Positions 23,371 through 31,565 of a stretch of DNA of 34,057 bases are shown piece by piece (positions within the stretch are counted from its first letter, which is position 1; the number at the start of each line of letters is the position of its first letter). The translations under genes and the position numbers were made by a program. Origin of the DNA: Candidatus Peregrinibacteria bacterium (GTDB taxonomy: Bacteria > Patescibacteriota > Gracilibacteria > UBA1369 > UBA12463); NCBI GenBank assembly GCA_026395555.1, contig JAPLYO010000023.1, forward strand, positions 1 through 34,057, written 5' to 3'. Below the pieces are notes generated by a model, which was not told the origin of the DNA, did not search any database, and worked only from the letters and a program-made list of their open reading frames with translations.

Positions 23371-23397
23371 AAAATGCCTGGAGTTTGACGTCCAGGC
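23371..23397 (-). terminator. Intrinsic terminator after the lipoprotein gene
   Basis: On the reverse strand GCCTGGA-(8)-TCCAGGC is followed by ATTTTATG, about 40 bases after the stop at 23438. Confidence 0.7.
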
Positions 23398-23437
23398 CTT
23401 AGATATCTCTATAATTCCCATTTTAAGGAGAAATAGC

Positions 23438-24304
23438 TTAGTTTCCGAGCTTTGTAGCGACATCGCCATAAGCGATGGCTGCGTCAGTATCCTGACCTCC
23501 GAAGCTGTACGTTGCTGTTACTCGTCCGAGAGCGGCATCAAGCTTCTTTACCGTGGCGGATGTAAATGATCCAAAGTTAGGAACGTAGACGGAGTCGCCA
23601 ACCTTTACGGTAGGTTTTACTGGAACGGTGAAGCACTTGCTTCGATCGAATGTCTTGATGGAACCGGCCCATCCACCTACGAGTACCTTGGAGTCGGTAG
23701 CATTGAGAATCTCGTACTTACCATAGTTCGTGCTCGTAACATCCATGCATCCAACCGTAACGCCCGGAGTCCATCCGTCGGCAATTTTTACGAATGTATC
23801 TGCCTGAAGTGTGTCTTCCTTGTCAGATGAACTGTTGAAGTCCATATCGAGGTAACGAACCTTTGGCTGCGTCTCTGTTCCTCCTGTGACGATGGCTCTC
23901 TCCATTCCTGATCCGGACTGCCACCATGTAAGGACAACATCGCCCTTCTTGACCTTCTCTCCTTTTGGAAGAGGGATAATCATCGAGTTTGGGATAGAAA
24001 GTTCGCTTCCAAAAGACTTCACCTTGGAGACGTTCGTTCCTGGCTCTGACATGACAGCATTATAATAAATATATGTGTCATCCTTTCCCTTGAGCGCAGA
24101 TGTTACCGTCAAAACGTTATCACCCGCTTTTGCCGTCGTTAATGCAACGACAGGGTAATCAAATGGAACTGATCCTTCTGGAGCGGCTGTTACCGGTGCT
24201 ACTGCGGCGGTCTCCTGCGTAGGTGCAGGTGTTGGCGTAGATGAACCTCCGCAACCAGACAATACTAACGATGAAACTGAGAGAAGAACGGCGAGTCGCT
24301 TCAT
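23438..24304 (-). CDS. Lipoprotein of unknown function
   Basis: The 288-residue protein begins with a lipoprotein signal whose lipobox is LVLSGC, so Cys18 would be lipidated after cleavage. A short Thr/Pro/Ala linker follows (GGSSTPTPAPTQETAAV). The mature region is beta-rich with repeated modules: VGCMDVTSTNYGKYEILNAT, then a VLVGGWAGSI stretch, then VKVGDSVYVPNF and RVTATYSFGG. I recognise no enzyme motif; the KVGDSVYV pattern resembles beta-barrel modules that bind ligands. It stands alone with a strong terminator. The leader is short and overlaps a hairpin (24315-24346). Confidence 0.8.
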   Translation of the reverse strand: MKRLAVLLSVSSLVLSGCGGSSTPTPAPTQETAAVAPVTAAPEGSVPFDYPVVALTTAKAGDNVLTVTSALKGKDDTYIYYNAVMSEPGTNVSKVKSFGSELSIPNSMIIPLPKGEKVKKGDVVLTWWQSGSGMERAIVTGGTETQPKVRYLDMDFNSSSDKEDTLQADTFVKIADGWTPGVTVGCMDVTSTNYGKYEILNATDSKVLVGGWAGSIKTFDRSKCFTVPVKPTVKVGDSVYVPNFGSFTSATVKKLDAALGRVTATYSFGGQDTDAAIAYGDVATKLGN

Positions 24305-24314
24305 GAAAAAAAAG

Positions 24315-24346
24315 GATTAAGAAATATGCTTGAGCGTATCTTAATC
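24315..24346 (-). promoter_or_regulatory. Hairpin with T-run overlapping the lipoprotein promoter
   Basis: GATTAAGA and TCTTAATC form an 8-bp stem with a 16-base loop; read on the reverse strand it is followed by CCTTTTTTT and then the lipoprotein ATG. It may end the upstream beta-CASP transcript. The possible lipoprotein -10 (TATTTC, 24326-24321) lies within the hairpin. Confidence 0.4.
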
Positions 24347-24392
24347 AAGATGTCCCAAAAAACAAATATCAAAAAGTCATGCCAACCACATG

Positions 24393-25796
24393 CTACTTTT
24401 CTGGCAACTCGAACTCTTGACCGGGAGCCGGTACCTCAACATTCGGAAATCCGCTCTGGTGGAGAAAATCCTCAAAGTCGAGACCCTGACCCTCTTCACC
24501 ATGTACCAAGAAGATCTTCTTCATTGGGTATACATCATGAAGACGTTTCATATAATCGAGCAAGTCAGAGCGATCGGCATGCGCAGAAAAGGCATCCATC
24601 ACCACAATTTCGGCTTTTACGTCATATGGATCTCCGAAGATGTTTATCTTCTTTTCACCATCAAGAATTTTTCGACCGAGTGTATTTGCGGCCTGATATC
24701 CGACGAGGAGAACAGTATTGTGTGAATTTTCGATGTTATTCTTCAGGTGATGAAGAATACGTCCATGCTCACACATTCCCGAAGAAGAAATAATAATCAT
24801 CGGCCCGTTGAGCTCGTTGAGATGTTTCGACTCCTCCACGCTTTTTGTATAAATGAGACGACCAAAACCAAATGGATTTTCACCATTCTTGATAAACTCC
24901 TCATTCGTTTCATTATCAAAGCACTCAAGATGCTTTTTGAAAACATCAGTAACATTTACAGAAAGCGGACTATCAACATAAATCGGAAGCTCCGGAATCT
25001 TCTTCTGCTTCCATAGAATGTTGAGATAGTAGACGATTTCCTGCGTACGTTCGAGAGCGAAGGCGGGAATAATAATCTTTCCACCGCGCTTGGCTGTTCT
25101 CGTAATAATATCAGCGAGATCTTGCTCTACCGTCTGAATGGCCGTATGAAAACGATTACCGTATGTAGACTCTGAGAGAAGGTAGTCGGTTGCCGGTAAT
25201 AGGTCCGGATCGGGAAGGAGGGGAAGTCCTTTTCTACCAAGGTCGCCCGTGAACCCGAGTGTGTATTTTTTCCCAGTTTCCTTGTCATCAATCTGAAGAT
25301 AAATCTGCGCTGAACCCAGAATATGGCCGGCATCGTAGAATGTTAGATCTACACCATCCGAAATATTGATCGTCTTTCTATATGGAACGCCCTTGAAAAG
25401 TTTCTGCGTTTTCTCCGCATCCTCTACGGAGTAGAGCGGTGTCGAGCATGGCTTGCCTTTCTTGGCGAGGTATTCGGCTTCCTTCTCTTGAATCATCGCG
25501 CTATCCATAAGCATATATGATGCGAGATCTGCCGTAGCACGTGTCGAATAAATTGGGCCATTGAAGCCTTGCTTCACTACATATGGCAGAATTCCCGTAT
25601 GATCGATATGGGCGTGAGAAATAATAATCATGTCGAGCTCCTTCGGATCAAACAAGAGCTTTTGATTTTTTTCACATGACTCTTTTCGGCTTCCCTGTGC
25701 CATACCGCAGTCGAGAAGAATCTTCTTTCCGTTTATCGTGAGAAGGTGCCTTGATCCTGTTACTTCACGTGCTGCTCCACAGAATTTGATATGCAT
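24393..25796 (-). CDS. Metallo-beta-lactamase/beta-CASP ribonuclease
   Basis: The 467-residue protein begins MHIKFCGAAREVTGSRHLL and carries the zinc site SHAHIDH (His61, His63, Asp65, His66), an AGHILGSAQ motif, a FTGDLGR motif, and the beta-CASP domain with SSSGMCEHGRILHHL (about residues 340-355). The C-terminal DAFSAHADRSDLLDYM and FLVHGE stretches complete the active site. Relatives (YSH1/CPSF73-like, COG1236) process RNA ends by endo- or exonucleolytic cleavage. It is a single gene with a good extended -10 promoter. Whether this enzyme substitutes for RNase J in the organism cannot be judged here. Confidence 0.93.
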   Translation of the reverse strand: MHIKFCGAAREVTGSRHLLTINGKKILLDCGMAQGSRKESCEKNQKLLFDPKELDMIIISHAHIDHTGILPYVVKQGFNGPIYSTRATADLASYMLMDSAMIQEKEAEYLAKKGKPCSTPLYSVEDAEKTQKLFKGVPYRKTINISDGVDLTFYDAGHILGSAQIYLQIDDKETGKKYTLGFTGDLGRKGLPLLPDPDLLPATDYLLSESTYGNRFHTAIQTVEQDLADIITRTAKRGGKIIIPAFALERTQEIVYYLNILWKQKKIPELPIYVDSPLSVNVTDVFKKHLECFDNETNEEFIKNGENPFGFGRLIYTKSVEESKHLNELNGPMIIISSSGMCEHGRILHHLKNNIENSHNTVLLVGYQAANTLGRKILDGEKKINIFGDPYDVKAEIVVMDAFSAHADRSDLLDYMKRLHDVYPMKKIFLVHGEEGQGLDFEDFLHQSGFPNVEVPAPGQEFELPEK

Positions 25797-25860
25797 TTTT
25801 ACTTTTTTATTAGTGAGTAGGGATTCGGTTTTCCGTTTTTAGGTTCGACCGTATCTTTCA

Positions 25861-25889
25861 ATTGTACCATTTTTTAGACATAAATGCAA
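25861..25889 (-). promoter_or_regulatory. Promoter of the beta-CASP ribonuclease
   Basis: On the reverse strand TTGCAT (25889-25884) and TACAAT (25866-25861) are 17 bases apart, with TGG just before the -10 (extended). The leader is about 57 bases. Confidence 0.65.
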
Positions 25890-25908
25890 ATTACCCTTAT
25901 TATCTGGC

Positions 25909-26961
25909 TTATTTCCACATCGGCTGGCTGTGATAGAGGTCTATAGGATGCTCAAAGAGGTGAACGGTGTGATCGGAAGGGTCGGAGGAAAAGACAGCCT
26001 CGATAGTAAGACCGTGCTGCGTGGCGTCGGACCAGTACTGATCAAAGACGAAATTACCAAGAGAATATACGATAGGAACGCCTTTGTAGTATTCGGTTGT
26101 CTGTGGGATATGCGGATGATGGCCAATGATGAGGTTCGCGCCCGAGTCGACAAAAAGATGGGCGAGCTGCTGCTGACGCGATGATGGATTTTTCTGATAC
26201 TCAATCCCCCAGTGAATAACGACGATAGTGTAATCGACGGTTGGGCTTATCTTCTGGATAAGCTTGGCGGCGGCCTGTTCGTCGAGATGATGTGTGGCGT
26301 CATGGAGGCCGATGAAGGCGAACCTTTTTCCGTTGATCGTCTCGTAGAGCGTATCGGACTCTATCGGGAGAATCGGATGACCAAAGTATTTCACGCCAGC
26401 CTGTCGGAGAAAGTCGAGTGTTGAATTGAAGCCCTTCTGTCCTTGATCGAGCGCGTGATTGTTCGCGACGGTAACAATGTCGATGCCATTATTTTTAATT
26501 ATTTTCGCCGTGTCGGGAGCAAATCCGAAATTCATGCCAGTCTGCGCGTAATTGGGATTCGGAACAATTGGTCCCTCGAGATTCGCTATGACTCGATCAA
26601 AATAACCATTAAGAAAATTTGCACCGGGACCAGATGTGACATGCGCTTTTGCAAAGGCGTAATTTGGATCGTGGCTTTTATCCATCAGCGTTCTTACGTA
26701 TCGACCAAGCATTATATCGCCAAGAAATAGAAATTTGATATATGGAGACGCTGGCGCTAATGTGACTAATTGCGGACGAGCCGTGGGAATAGGCATCATT
26801 ATGGGATTTTCCTTTTTGAAATCCTGCGCGATAGATGACCCCGTGATAGAGGTAAGAACTTTTTCTGATATTTCCTTTTTCGCATCAATCGCCAGTCTCG
26901 ATCCGAGGAAAAGACTGGTAACTATAAGTGCCGATAGTATGACGAGGATGCGATTTTTCAT
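25909..26961 (-). CDS. CapA-family (poly-gamma-glutamate capsule type) surface protein
   Basis: The 350-residue protein has an N-terminal membrane anchor (about residues 4-25) and a metallophosphatase-like domain of the CapA/PgsA family: FLGDIMLGR, ANLEGP, ANNHALDQG, VVIHWGIEYQ, IIGHHPHIPQ and VYSLGNFVFDQ in order. In Bacillus CapA is part of the poly-gamma-glutamate synthesis and export machinery, but the family is wide and most members lie outside capsule loci. No capB/capC partners are nearby. It starts three bases after the glutaredoxin stop, with an AGGAGG that is embedded in the glutaredoxin end (Gln-Glu-Glu codons), the only good Shine-Dalgarno I found in the window, hinting at translational coupling. 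Confidence 0.92.
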   Translation of the reverse strand: MKNRILVILSALIVTSLFLGSRLAIDAKKEISEKVLTSITGSSIAQDFKKENPIMMPIPTARPQLVTLAPASPYIKFLFLGDIMLGRYVRTLMDKSHDPNYAFAKAHVTSGPGANFLNGYFDRVIANLEGPIVPNPNYAQTGMNFGFAPDTAKIIKNNGIDIVTVANNHALDQGQKGFNSTLDFLRQAGVKYFGHPILPIESDTLYETINGKRFAFIGLHDATHHLDEQAAAKLIQKISPTVDYTIVVIHWGIEYQKNPSSRQQQLAHLFVDSGANLIIGHHPHIPQTTEYYKGVPIVYSLGNFVFDQYWSDATQHGLTIEAVFSSDPSDHTVHLFEHPIDLYHSQPMWK

Positions 26962-26964
26962 GTA

Positions 26965-27225
26965 TTATTCCTCCTGTAACATTTTATCGAGTGTGCCGTT
27001 TTGCTCTAGCGCGTTCATGTCATCGAATCCGCCGATGTGTTTGCCATTGATGAAAATTTCCGGAAAGGTTCGTCGTCCGTTGGAGCGATCGAGCATCTGC
27101 TGCTTGAGGTCCTCATCTTCTCCCGCGTGATACTCTATAAACTTTACCTGTTTTGCATGGAGAAGTTCTTTTGCTGCTGTGCAGTACGGACAGAGCTCTC
27201 TCGTATAGATTTCAACCTTTGCCAT
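26965..27225 (-). CDS. grxC: Glutaredoxin
   Basis: The 86-residue protein has the glutaredoxin active site CPYC (Cys12, Cys15) in YTRELCPYC, the cis-Pro motif RTFPEIFING and the GGFDDM motif. It reduces disulfides and glutathione mixed disulfides in the cytoplasm; no glutathione synthesis gene is in the window, so the physiological reductant is unknown. It lies three bases before the CapA-like gene and 35 bases after the TrmB-like regulator. A reverse-strand TATAAA (27236-27231) lies five bases before the ATG and could give a near leaderless mRNA. Confidence 0.93.
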   Translation of the reverse strand: MAKVEIYTRELCPYCTAAKELLHAKQVKFIEYHAGEDEDLKQQMLDRSNGRRTFPEIFINGKHIGGFDDMNALEQNGTLDKMLQEE

Positions 27226-27260
27226 ATGTCTTTATATTAGAAAATAAACCTTCCTTCATC

Positions 27261-28022
27261 CTACTCGCTGGCCCAGATGTAGTCAAAGAGAGCCTCGGTG
27301 GTTTTGTACAGGGTGTCGGACTTGATGATGATTCCGTAAATCTGTTTATGGAAGTCGATGATTGCCACCTCGTTCGTGTTAAACATAATCACCTCAGAAT
27401 GAAGGTCGAATGGATGTTTCGTGACGATTTTCGTAGTGCGGTTGGAGCGCGCGTCGAGAGATTTATATTTTGGGGCGAAATTTGTGTTGGCGATGAGCAC
27501 GCGCGAGTGAACTCGATGTTTAATCTTCATTTTAATATACTGATTCTTGAGAAAGTCACTGAGAGACTGCGGAATTCTCTTAATGGTGAGGAACGATTTC
27601 TGCGTGCCGGGTATAGAGAGCGTGTACTGATAGAGACTCATAATCGCCTCATCACCTTCAAAAATTTGAATTTTTGGCTTTATGTACGTGTGCTGTTTTT
27701 TGATCTTCGCCATCTCATCAATGAAGTTTTGCGTGGATTTCTTTTGAGCGGTGAGCTCGTCAATATTGCGATCAATCTTATCGAGAAATATCTCAGGAGA
27801 AAGCGCAAGATAGGCACGAATTCCGTTGAGCTTCGTTTGCGTAATAATACCGAGCTTGAGAAGACGCTTAATCACTGAATACACTGTCGTGCGATCGATG
27901 CCGGTTCTCGTGGCGATGGAGCTCGCATATGACTGACTGTGTTTGCACATATCCAAGTATACCTCGATGTCTTTCGCGTGGAGACCCTGGGAAATAAGAA
28001 ACTGTTCTATCGATTGATTCAT
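27261..28022 (-). CDS. TrmB-family-like transcription regulator
   Basis: Using the ATG at 28022 (the frame opens further upstream at a GTG at 28046) the protein has 253 residues. Residues about 8-75 form a winged helix: LHAKDIEVYLDMCKHSQSYA, then SIATRTGIDRTTVYSVIKRL and LLKLGIITQ, as in TrmB-type regulators. A coiled linker follows (about 85-125), then an effector region with EGDEAIMSLYQYTL. TrmB relatives respond to sugars or other small molecules. It is divergent from the FAD oxidase at 28160 and may control it; it is upstream of the glutaredoxin and capA genes. Confidence 0.85.
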   Translation of the reverse strand: MNQSIEQFLISQGLHAKDIEVYLDMCKHSQSYASSIATRTGIDRTTVYSVIKRLLKLGIITQTKLNGIRAYLALSPEIFLDKIDRNIDELTAQKKSTQNFIDEMAKIKKQHTYIKPKIQIFEGDEAIMSLYQYTLSIPGTQKSFLTIKRIPQSLSDFLKNQYIKMKIKHRVHSRVLIANTNFAPKYKSLDARSNRTTKIVTKHPFDLHSEVIMFNTNEVAIIDFHKQIYGIIIKSDTLYKTTEALFDYIWASE

Positions 28023-28026
28023 AATA

Positions 28027-28045
28027 TGTTGACTAAGCTTCAACA
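28027..28045. promoter_or_regulatory. Inverted repeat at the TrmB-like regulator start, possible operator
   Basis: TGTTGA-CTAAGCT-TCAACA lies 5 bases upstream of the regulator ATG (28022). A related TGTTGA-A-TCAATA lies at 28106-28118, upstream of the divergent FAD oxidase. The shared half-site TGTTGA suggests a common DNA-binding protein. Confidence 0.45.
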
Positions 28046-28105
28046 CCTATACTATCAGTATTTTTTGGCCTTTTAAAGGGCTTTTTTGATCATTTAATTA
28101 TCCTG

Positions 28106-28118
28106 TGTTGAATCAATA
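28106..28118. promoter_or_regulatory. Second TGTTGA site, upstream of the FAD oxidase
   Basis: TGTTGA-A-TCAATA shares its left arm exactly with 28027-28032 and five of six bases on the right, though the spacer is one base instead of seven. Confidence 0.3.
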
Positions 28119-28159
28119 TCCCTATCCGCTATGCTGTGGCTGTTCCTTTACTATCATCG

Positions 28160-30040
28160 ATGACTCCAGCTCTCAACAGACAGGCATCGCCAGCATCGGA
28201 CTCCCCTCGCTCGACCATAGTTTACGATAAAAATGTTCCGGGTGATTCCATGAAGGATAATGGCGGAAGGGCGTTGCCGGCGGATGTCGTTTTCAGGACA
28301 AATGCTATACATGACGCTACCGTGGCAGCCATAGATAGTGGCTCATCGGTTATGATGATCGGCGCTCTTACGAGTGCGACGAATAATTTTGGTATTGATG
28401 ATATGCATCGGCCGCGAGATGCTTCGACGAAGCATCTCGCGGGGATTCAGGCCGCTACGCTTACTCCAGATATTGATGGAAACTTCCCATATGATTCCAT
28501 CGATTACCGAACGCATACCGGCGGCGAAAGAGAGATTCTCTCCAATGAAATTCGTCTCAATCAGCATCGCGAGGGGCCTGAACTCCACACCATAACGATT
28601 GGGGCGGGTATTACGTTTGCCCAGGCAAATCACGTACTCCGAGAGGCGTTTGGAGATGATGGACTCTATGATTACTGCGTTCCTATTGATCTTACGACGA
28701 TCGATATTGCTCATGCAGGTGCCGTGTATGCAACTGGCGCACAGGGACCTTCACGCTTCCGTACTGCCGATATTGCCAAGTCCATTACCATTACGAATGG
28801 GGTTGAACGTACTACGCTTACTGACCCTCGTGATATCGAAACTCACCAGGGACTATGGGGGTTGACCGGTGGCGTTGTAGAGATGGAACTTCGCGTATTT
28901 CGTCGTCCGAAAAATCGTTTTGGCTTTTTTATCCCATTGCGCTCGGATAAAAGTGGCAGCTGGACCCCTCAGGCTGCTGCAGTTATCGCCCTCCTCAGAG
29001 ACTCGACGACCCTTAGTCTTTCCGGCGGTCAGATTCATTCTCGATGGAAAGATGGTATCGTTGATGGCATCGAGGTGGTATCACGTGACTCACTTGAACT
29101 TGTCGCCAATACATCACTCCCTTCAGGCCCAAATCGCTCTGCGGCAAAAAAAATTCTTGGCCTCATGGCTAGTAGAGAAAAAAACGGTACGATGCAGGCC
29201 TGCAGTGACTTTGGCGTGTATATCACCGGAAATTCTCGATACGGCGAGGTGGACGGATTTCTCGCTGATGAGGAAAGTCCCCTCACAAAACTTGTCGAAT
29301 ACTCTGAGGGAAAGGAGCAGTTTCTCCATGCCGATGGTATACGCACGATCGTCGATAATCCTTCGGAAATTGAAGAGATGCGACTGCTTCGGGAGTCGTT
29401 TGCGGACATTGCTCGCCAACATGCCAAACATCAGGCAAAAGGCCAGGCAAAGCCATTTTCTGAATCTACCGACATTAACTGCTTCATTGATCCCGAGATT
29501 GCGGCAACCATGGGACCCGATGAGCTCCGTGCGGCATATCATAGAATTCTCTTGCCGTATTACGCCTACGAGAGTCGTATCCATGACATGAAGACGGTTG
29601 CTAAAACTCATGGCGTTGATATCACTCTGAGCAGATATGGACATCTCAATCCTCGTTCCATTAATCCCCATACTCGCGTTACCGTTCATGCACCAGAAGA
29701 CTCCATTCACCTTCAGGTGTACACGCAAATTATCTTGCGTGCTCGCGAACACTTGGTTCGTGTTCTCATGGACATCAGCCGTGTACATCCGGAGATCCGA
29801 GTTGAGGGCGGAGAAAAAGGCAAGATGACGAATGAGGCGTTTGATATTATGACCGATGATCAGCGAATGGCGGTAGCTACCGCCCTCGCAGAGGCAAATC
29901 CGCAGTTCCAACCGCACTTAAAAGGTAAGTGGGCTTCGCTTGTACAAAAAGTTCGAAATGCACAAGAGGTCCGGGAGTCCAGGGAACCTGATCTGCCCGA
30001 ACAGCAAGCTCCCCATATGCAACAAGTAGCCTACCTGTAA
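28160..30040 (+). CDS. GlcD-like FAD-binding oxidase
   Basis: From the ATG at 28160 the protein has 626 residues; a GTG at 28136 is an alternative. The N-terminal half has the pattern of PCMH-type FAD-binding domains: ADVVFRTNAIHDATVAAID, then a GALTSATNNFG segment, TIGAGITFAQANHVL, HAGAVYATGAQGPSRF and ADIAKSITITNG. The C-terminal half has RYGHLNPRSINPHTRVTVHA, like the Gly/His/Asn region of lactate/glycolate oxidases. The length suits a GlcD-type 2-hydroxyacid dehydrogenase, but no Fe-S partner is adjacent. The substrate is unknown. It is divergent from a TrmB-like regulator. Confidence 0.8.
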   Translation: MTPALNRQASPASDSPRSTIVYDKNVPGDSMKDNGGRALPADVVFRTNAIHDATVAAIDSGSSVMMIGALTSATNNFGIDDMHRPRDASTKHLAGIQAATLTPDIDGNFPYDSIDYRTHTGGEREILSNEIRLNQHREGPELHTITIGAGITFAQANHVLREAFGDDGLYDYCVPIDLTTIDIAHAGAVYATGAQGPSRFRTADIAKSITITNGVERTTLTDPRDIETHQGLWGLTGGVVEMELRVFRRPKNRFGFFIPLRSDKSGSWTPQAAAVIALLRDSTTLSLSGGQIHSRWKDGIVDGIEVVSRDSLELVANTSLPSGPNRSAAKKILGLMASREKNGTMQACSDFGVYITGNSRYGEVDGFLADEESPLTKLVEYSEGKEQFLHADGIRTIVDNPSEIEEMRLLRESFADIARQHAKHQAKGQAKPFSESTDINCFIDPEIAATMGPDELRAAYHRILLPYYAYESRIHDMKTVAKTHGVDITLSRYGHLNPRSINPHTRVTVHAPEDSIHLQVYTQIILRAREHLVRVLMDISRVHPEIRVEGGEKGKMTNEAFDIMTDDQRMAVATALAEANPQFQPHLKGKWASLVQKVRNAQEVRESREPDLPEQQAPHMQQVAYL

Positions 30041-30080
30041 ATTATTCGACTTTTTGGCTAACCCATGCTAAAGATATGGG

Positions 30081-31523
30081 GTGATAAAAAAAGGCATGAT
30101 CATTCCGGTAAAAATAGAGAAGTTCGCACTTGGCGGACAGGGTTTAGCGTTTGTTGAAACGGAGATGACGGTAGGTGAAAATGTAACAAAACGTCGAGTT
30201 CCTGTTTTTGTTGATGACGTTTGTGTAGGAGATGAAGCGGACGTGCGACTTACCAAGAAAAAATCATCATTCGGAGAGGGTCGATTGGAGCGAGTTACCA
30301 AGGAATCACCGGAGCGCATTCCCGCAAGATGTGAACATTTTACTACCTGCGGAGGATGCAGCTGGCAGTTTTTAGCGTACGAAAAACAGCTCGCATGGAA
30401 GAAACAGCTTGTCCGCGAGACGCTCTCGCATATTGGAGGATTTTCCGAAGAAATTCTCGGGAATGTTTTTGGGGAGATCGTTGGCTGTGACAACCCTTGG
30501 TACTATCGAAATAAAATGGAGTGGAGCTTCTCGATCGATCAGAAAAGCAACCAACTGAGTGGTGGGTTCCATGTAAAAAAAATGCACTATGATACGGTGA
30601 ATGTTCAGGAGTGCTTCCTGCAGTCCCTCAAGTCGGTTGAGATATTCAAGGCGATACGCGAGTTTTTTGTGCAGATGCATGCGCGTGGTGAAAATGTCCT
30701 CTATGATATGCGAAAACATCGTGGACTCCTCCGATCGGTATTTGTTCGTGAGGGCAAACGCACTGGAGAGTATATGGTTATCGTCCAGAGCTCGGATGCA
30801 GCTTTTGATACGAAAGCGTTTTTAAGTATCCTTTCGCCTTTTCCTGAGATCGTATCGGTCGTTCAGATCGTCGTGCATGATGCGAAGGGATCACCAACTC
30901 GACTCGAAGAGCGGGTGTTGTCGGGGAGAGATTACTACCGAGAGATGATGCAAATTTCGGATATCCAACTTCAATTCCACGTGAAGCCTCTCGCGTTTTT
31001 CCAACCTAACACCTTGATGGCTGAAAAAATCTACGGCGAGGCGATGTCATTATTGCGAGGGCACTTCTCCGATGAAACACTCTCGACGATGAGTGCCTAT
31101 GATCTGTACTGCGGTACGGGAACCATAGGAATTGTACTAAGCCGATACCTTCAATCCGTTATCGGAATCGAGCTCAATGCGAACGCCATTGCGAGCGCAA
31201 AAGAAAATGCCCAATTAAACTCCATTGCCAACATCACTTTCCGTGAAGGAGATGTGAAAAAAATCCTGAGCGAGATGGTAGGTTCGCATACCGACATTAT
31301 GACGATTGACCCTCCAAGAAGCGGCATGGAGACTCAAGTTTTGGAGCAAGTTGTTGCCGTGGCACCGAGGGCGCTCGTCTACGTCTCATGCAACCCGGCA
31401 ACGTTTGCGCGTGATGCGAAGTTACTCTGCGAAAATGGATATATGCTTGTATCGGCTCGCGCGTTTGATCAATTTCCCCAGACGGCACATATCGAAACAG
31501 TGGCACTGCTCGTGAAGGAGTAG
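30081..31523 (+). CDS. TrmA/RlmD-type RNA (uracil-5-)-methyltransferase
   Basis: The 480-residue protein has an N-terminal TRAM domain (VKIEKFALGGQGLAFVET), a Fe-S cysteine cluster (Cys84, Cys90, Cys93 in ARCEHFTTCGGCSWQF), and a C-terminal methyltransferase with DLYCGTGTIGIVLS, the motif IDPPRSGM, the nucleophile region YVSCNPATFARD, and a final FDQFPQTAHIETVALL. The enzyme uses SAM to make m5U in 23S rRNA or tRNA. Which of RlmC, RlmD or TrmA it equals cannot be decided. The GTG at 30081 gives 480 residues; an ATG at 30096 gives 475 and is equally plausible. Confidence 0.93.
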   Translation: MIKKGMIIPVKIEKFALGGQGLAFVETEMTVGENVTKRRVPVFVDDVCVGDEADVRLTKKKSSFGEGRLERVTKESPERIPARCEHFTTCGGCSWQFLAYEKQLAWKKQLVRETLSHIGGFSEEILGNVFGEIVGCDNPWYYRNKMEWSFSIDQKSNQLSGGFHVKKMHYDTVNVQECFLQSLKSVEIFKAIREFFVQMHARGENVLYDMRKHRGLLRSVFVREGKRTGEYMVIVQSSDAAFDTKAFLSILSPFPEIVSVVQIVVHDAKGSPTRLEERVLSGRDYYREMMQISDIQLQFHVKPLAFFQPNTLMAEKIYGEAMSLLRGHFSDETLSTMSAYDLYCGTGTIGIVLSRYLQSVIGIELNANAIASAKENAQLNSIANITFREGDVKKILSEMVGSHTDIMTIDPPRSGMETQVLEQVVAVAPRALVYVSCNPATFARDAKLLCENGYMLVSARAFDQFPQTAHIETVALLVKE

Positions 31524-31565
31524 TATACTTTTTGCGAAACTTCCTCACACCATTTTTTTATGTTT

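Noticed and set aside
28060..28086. T-rich segment with CCTTT-T-AAAGG as terminator
   Set aside because: The stem is short and AT-rich, and it lies between two divergent genes where no transcript is expected to end.
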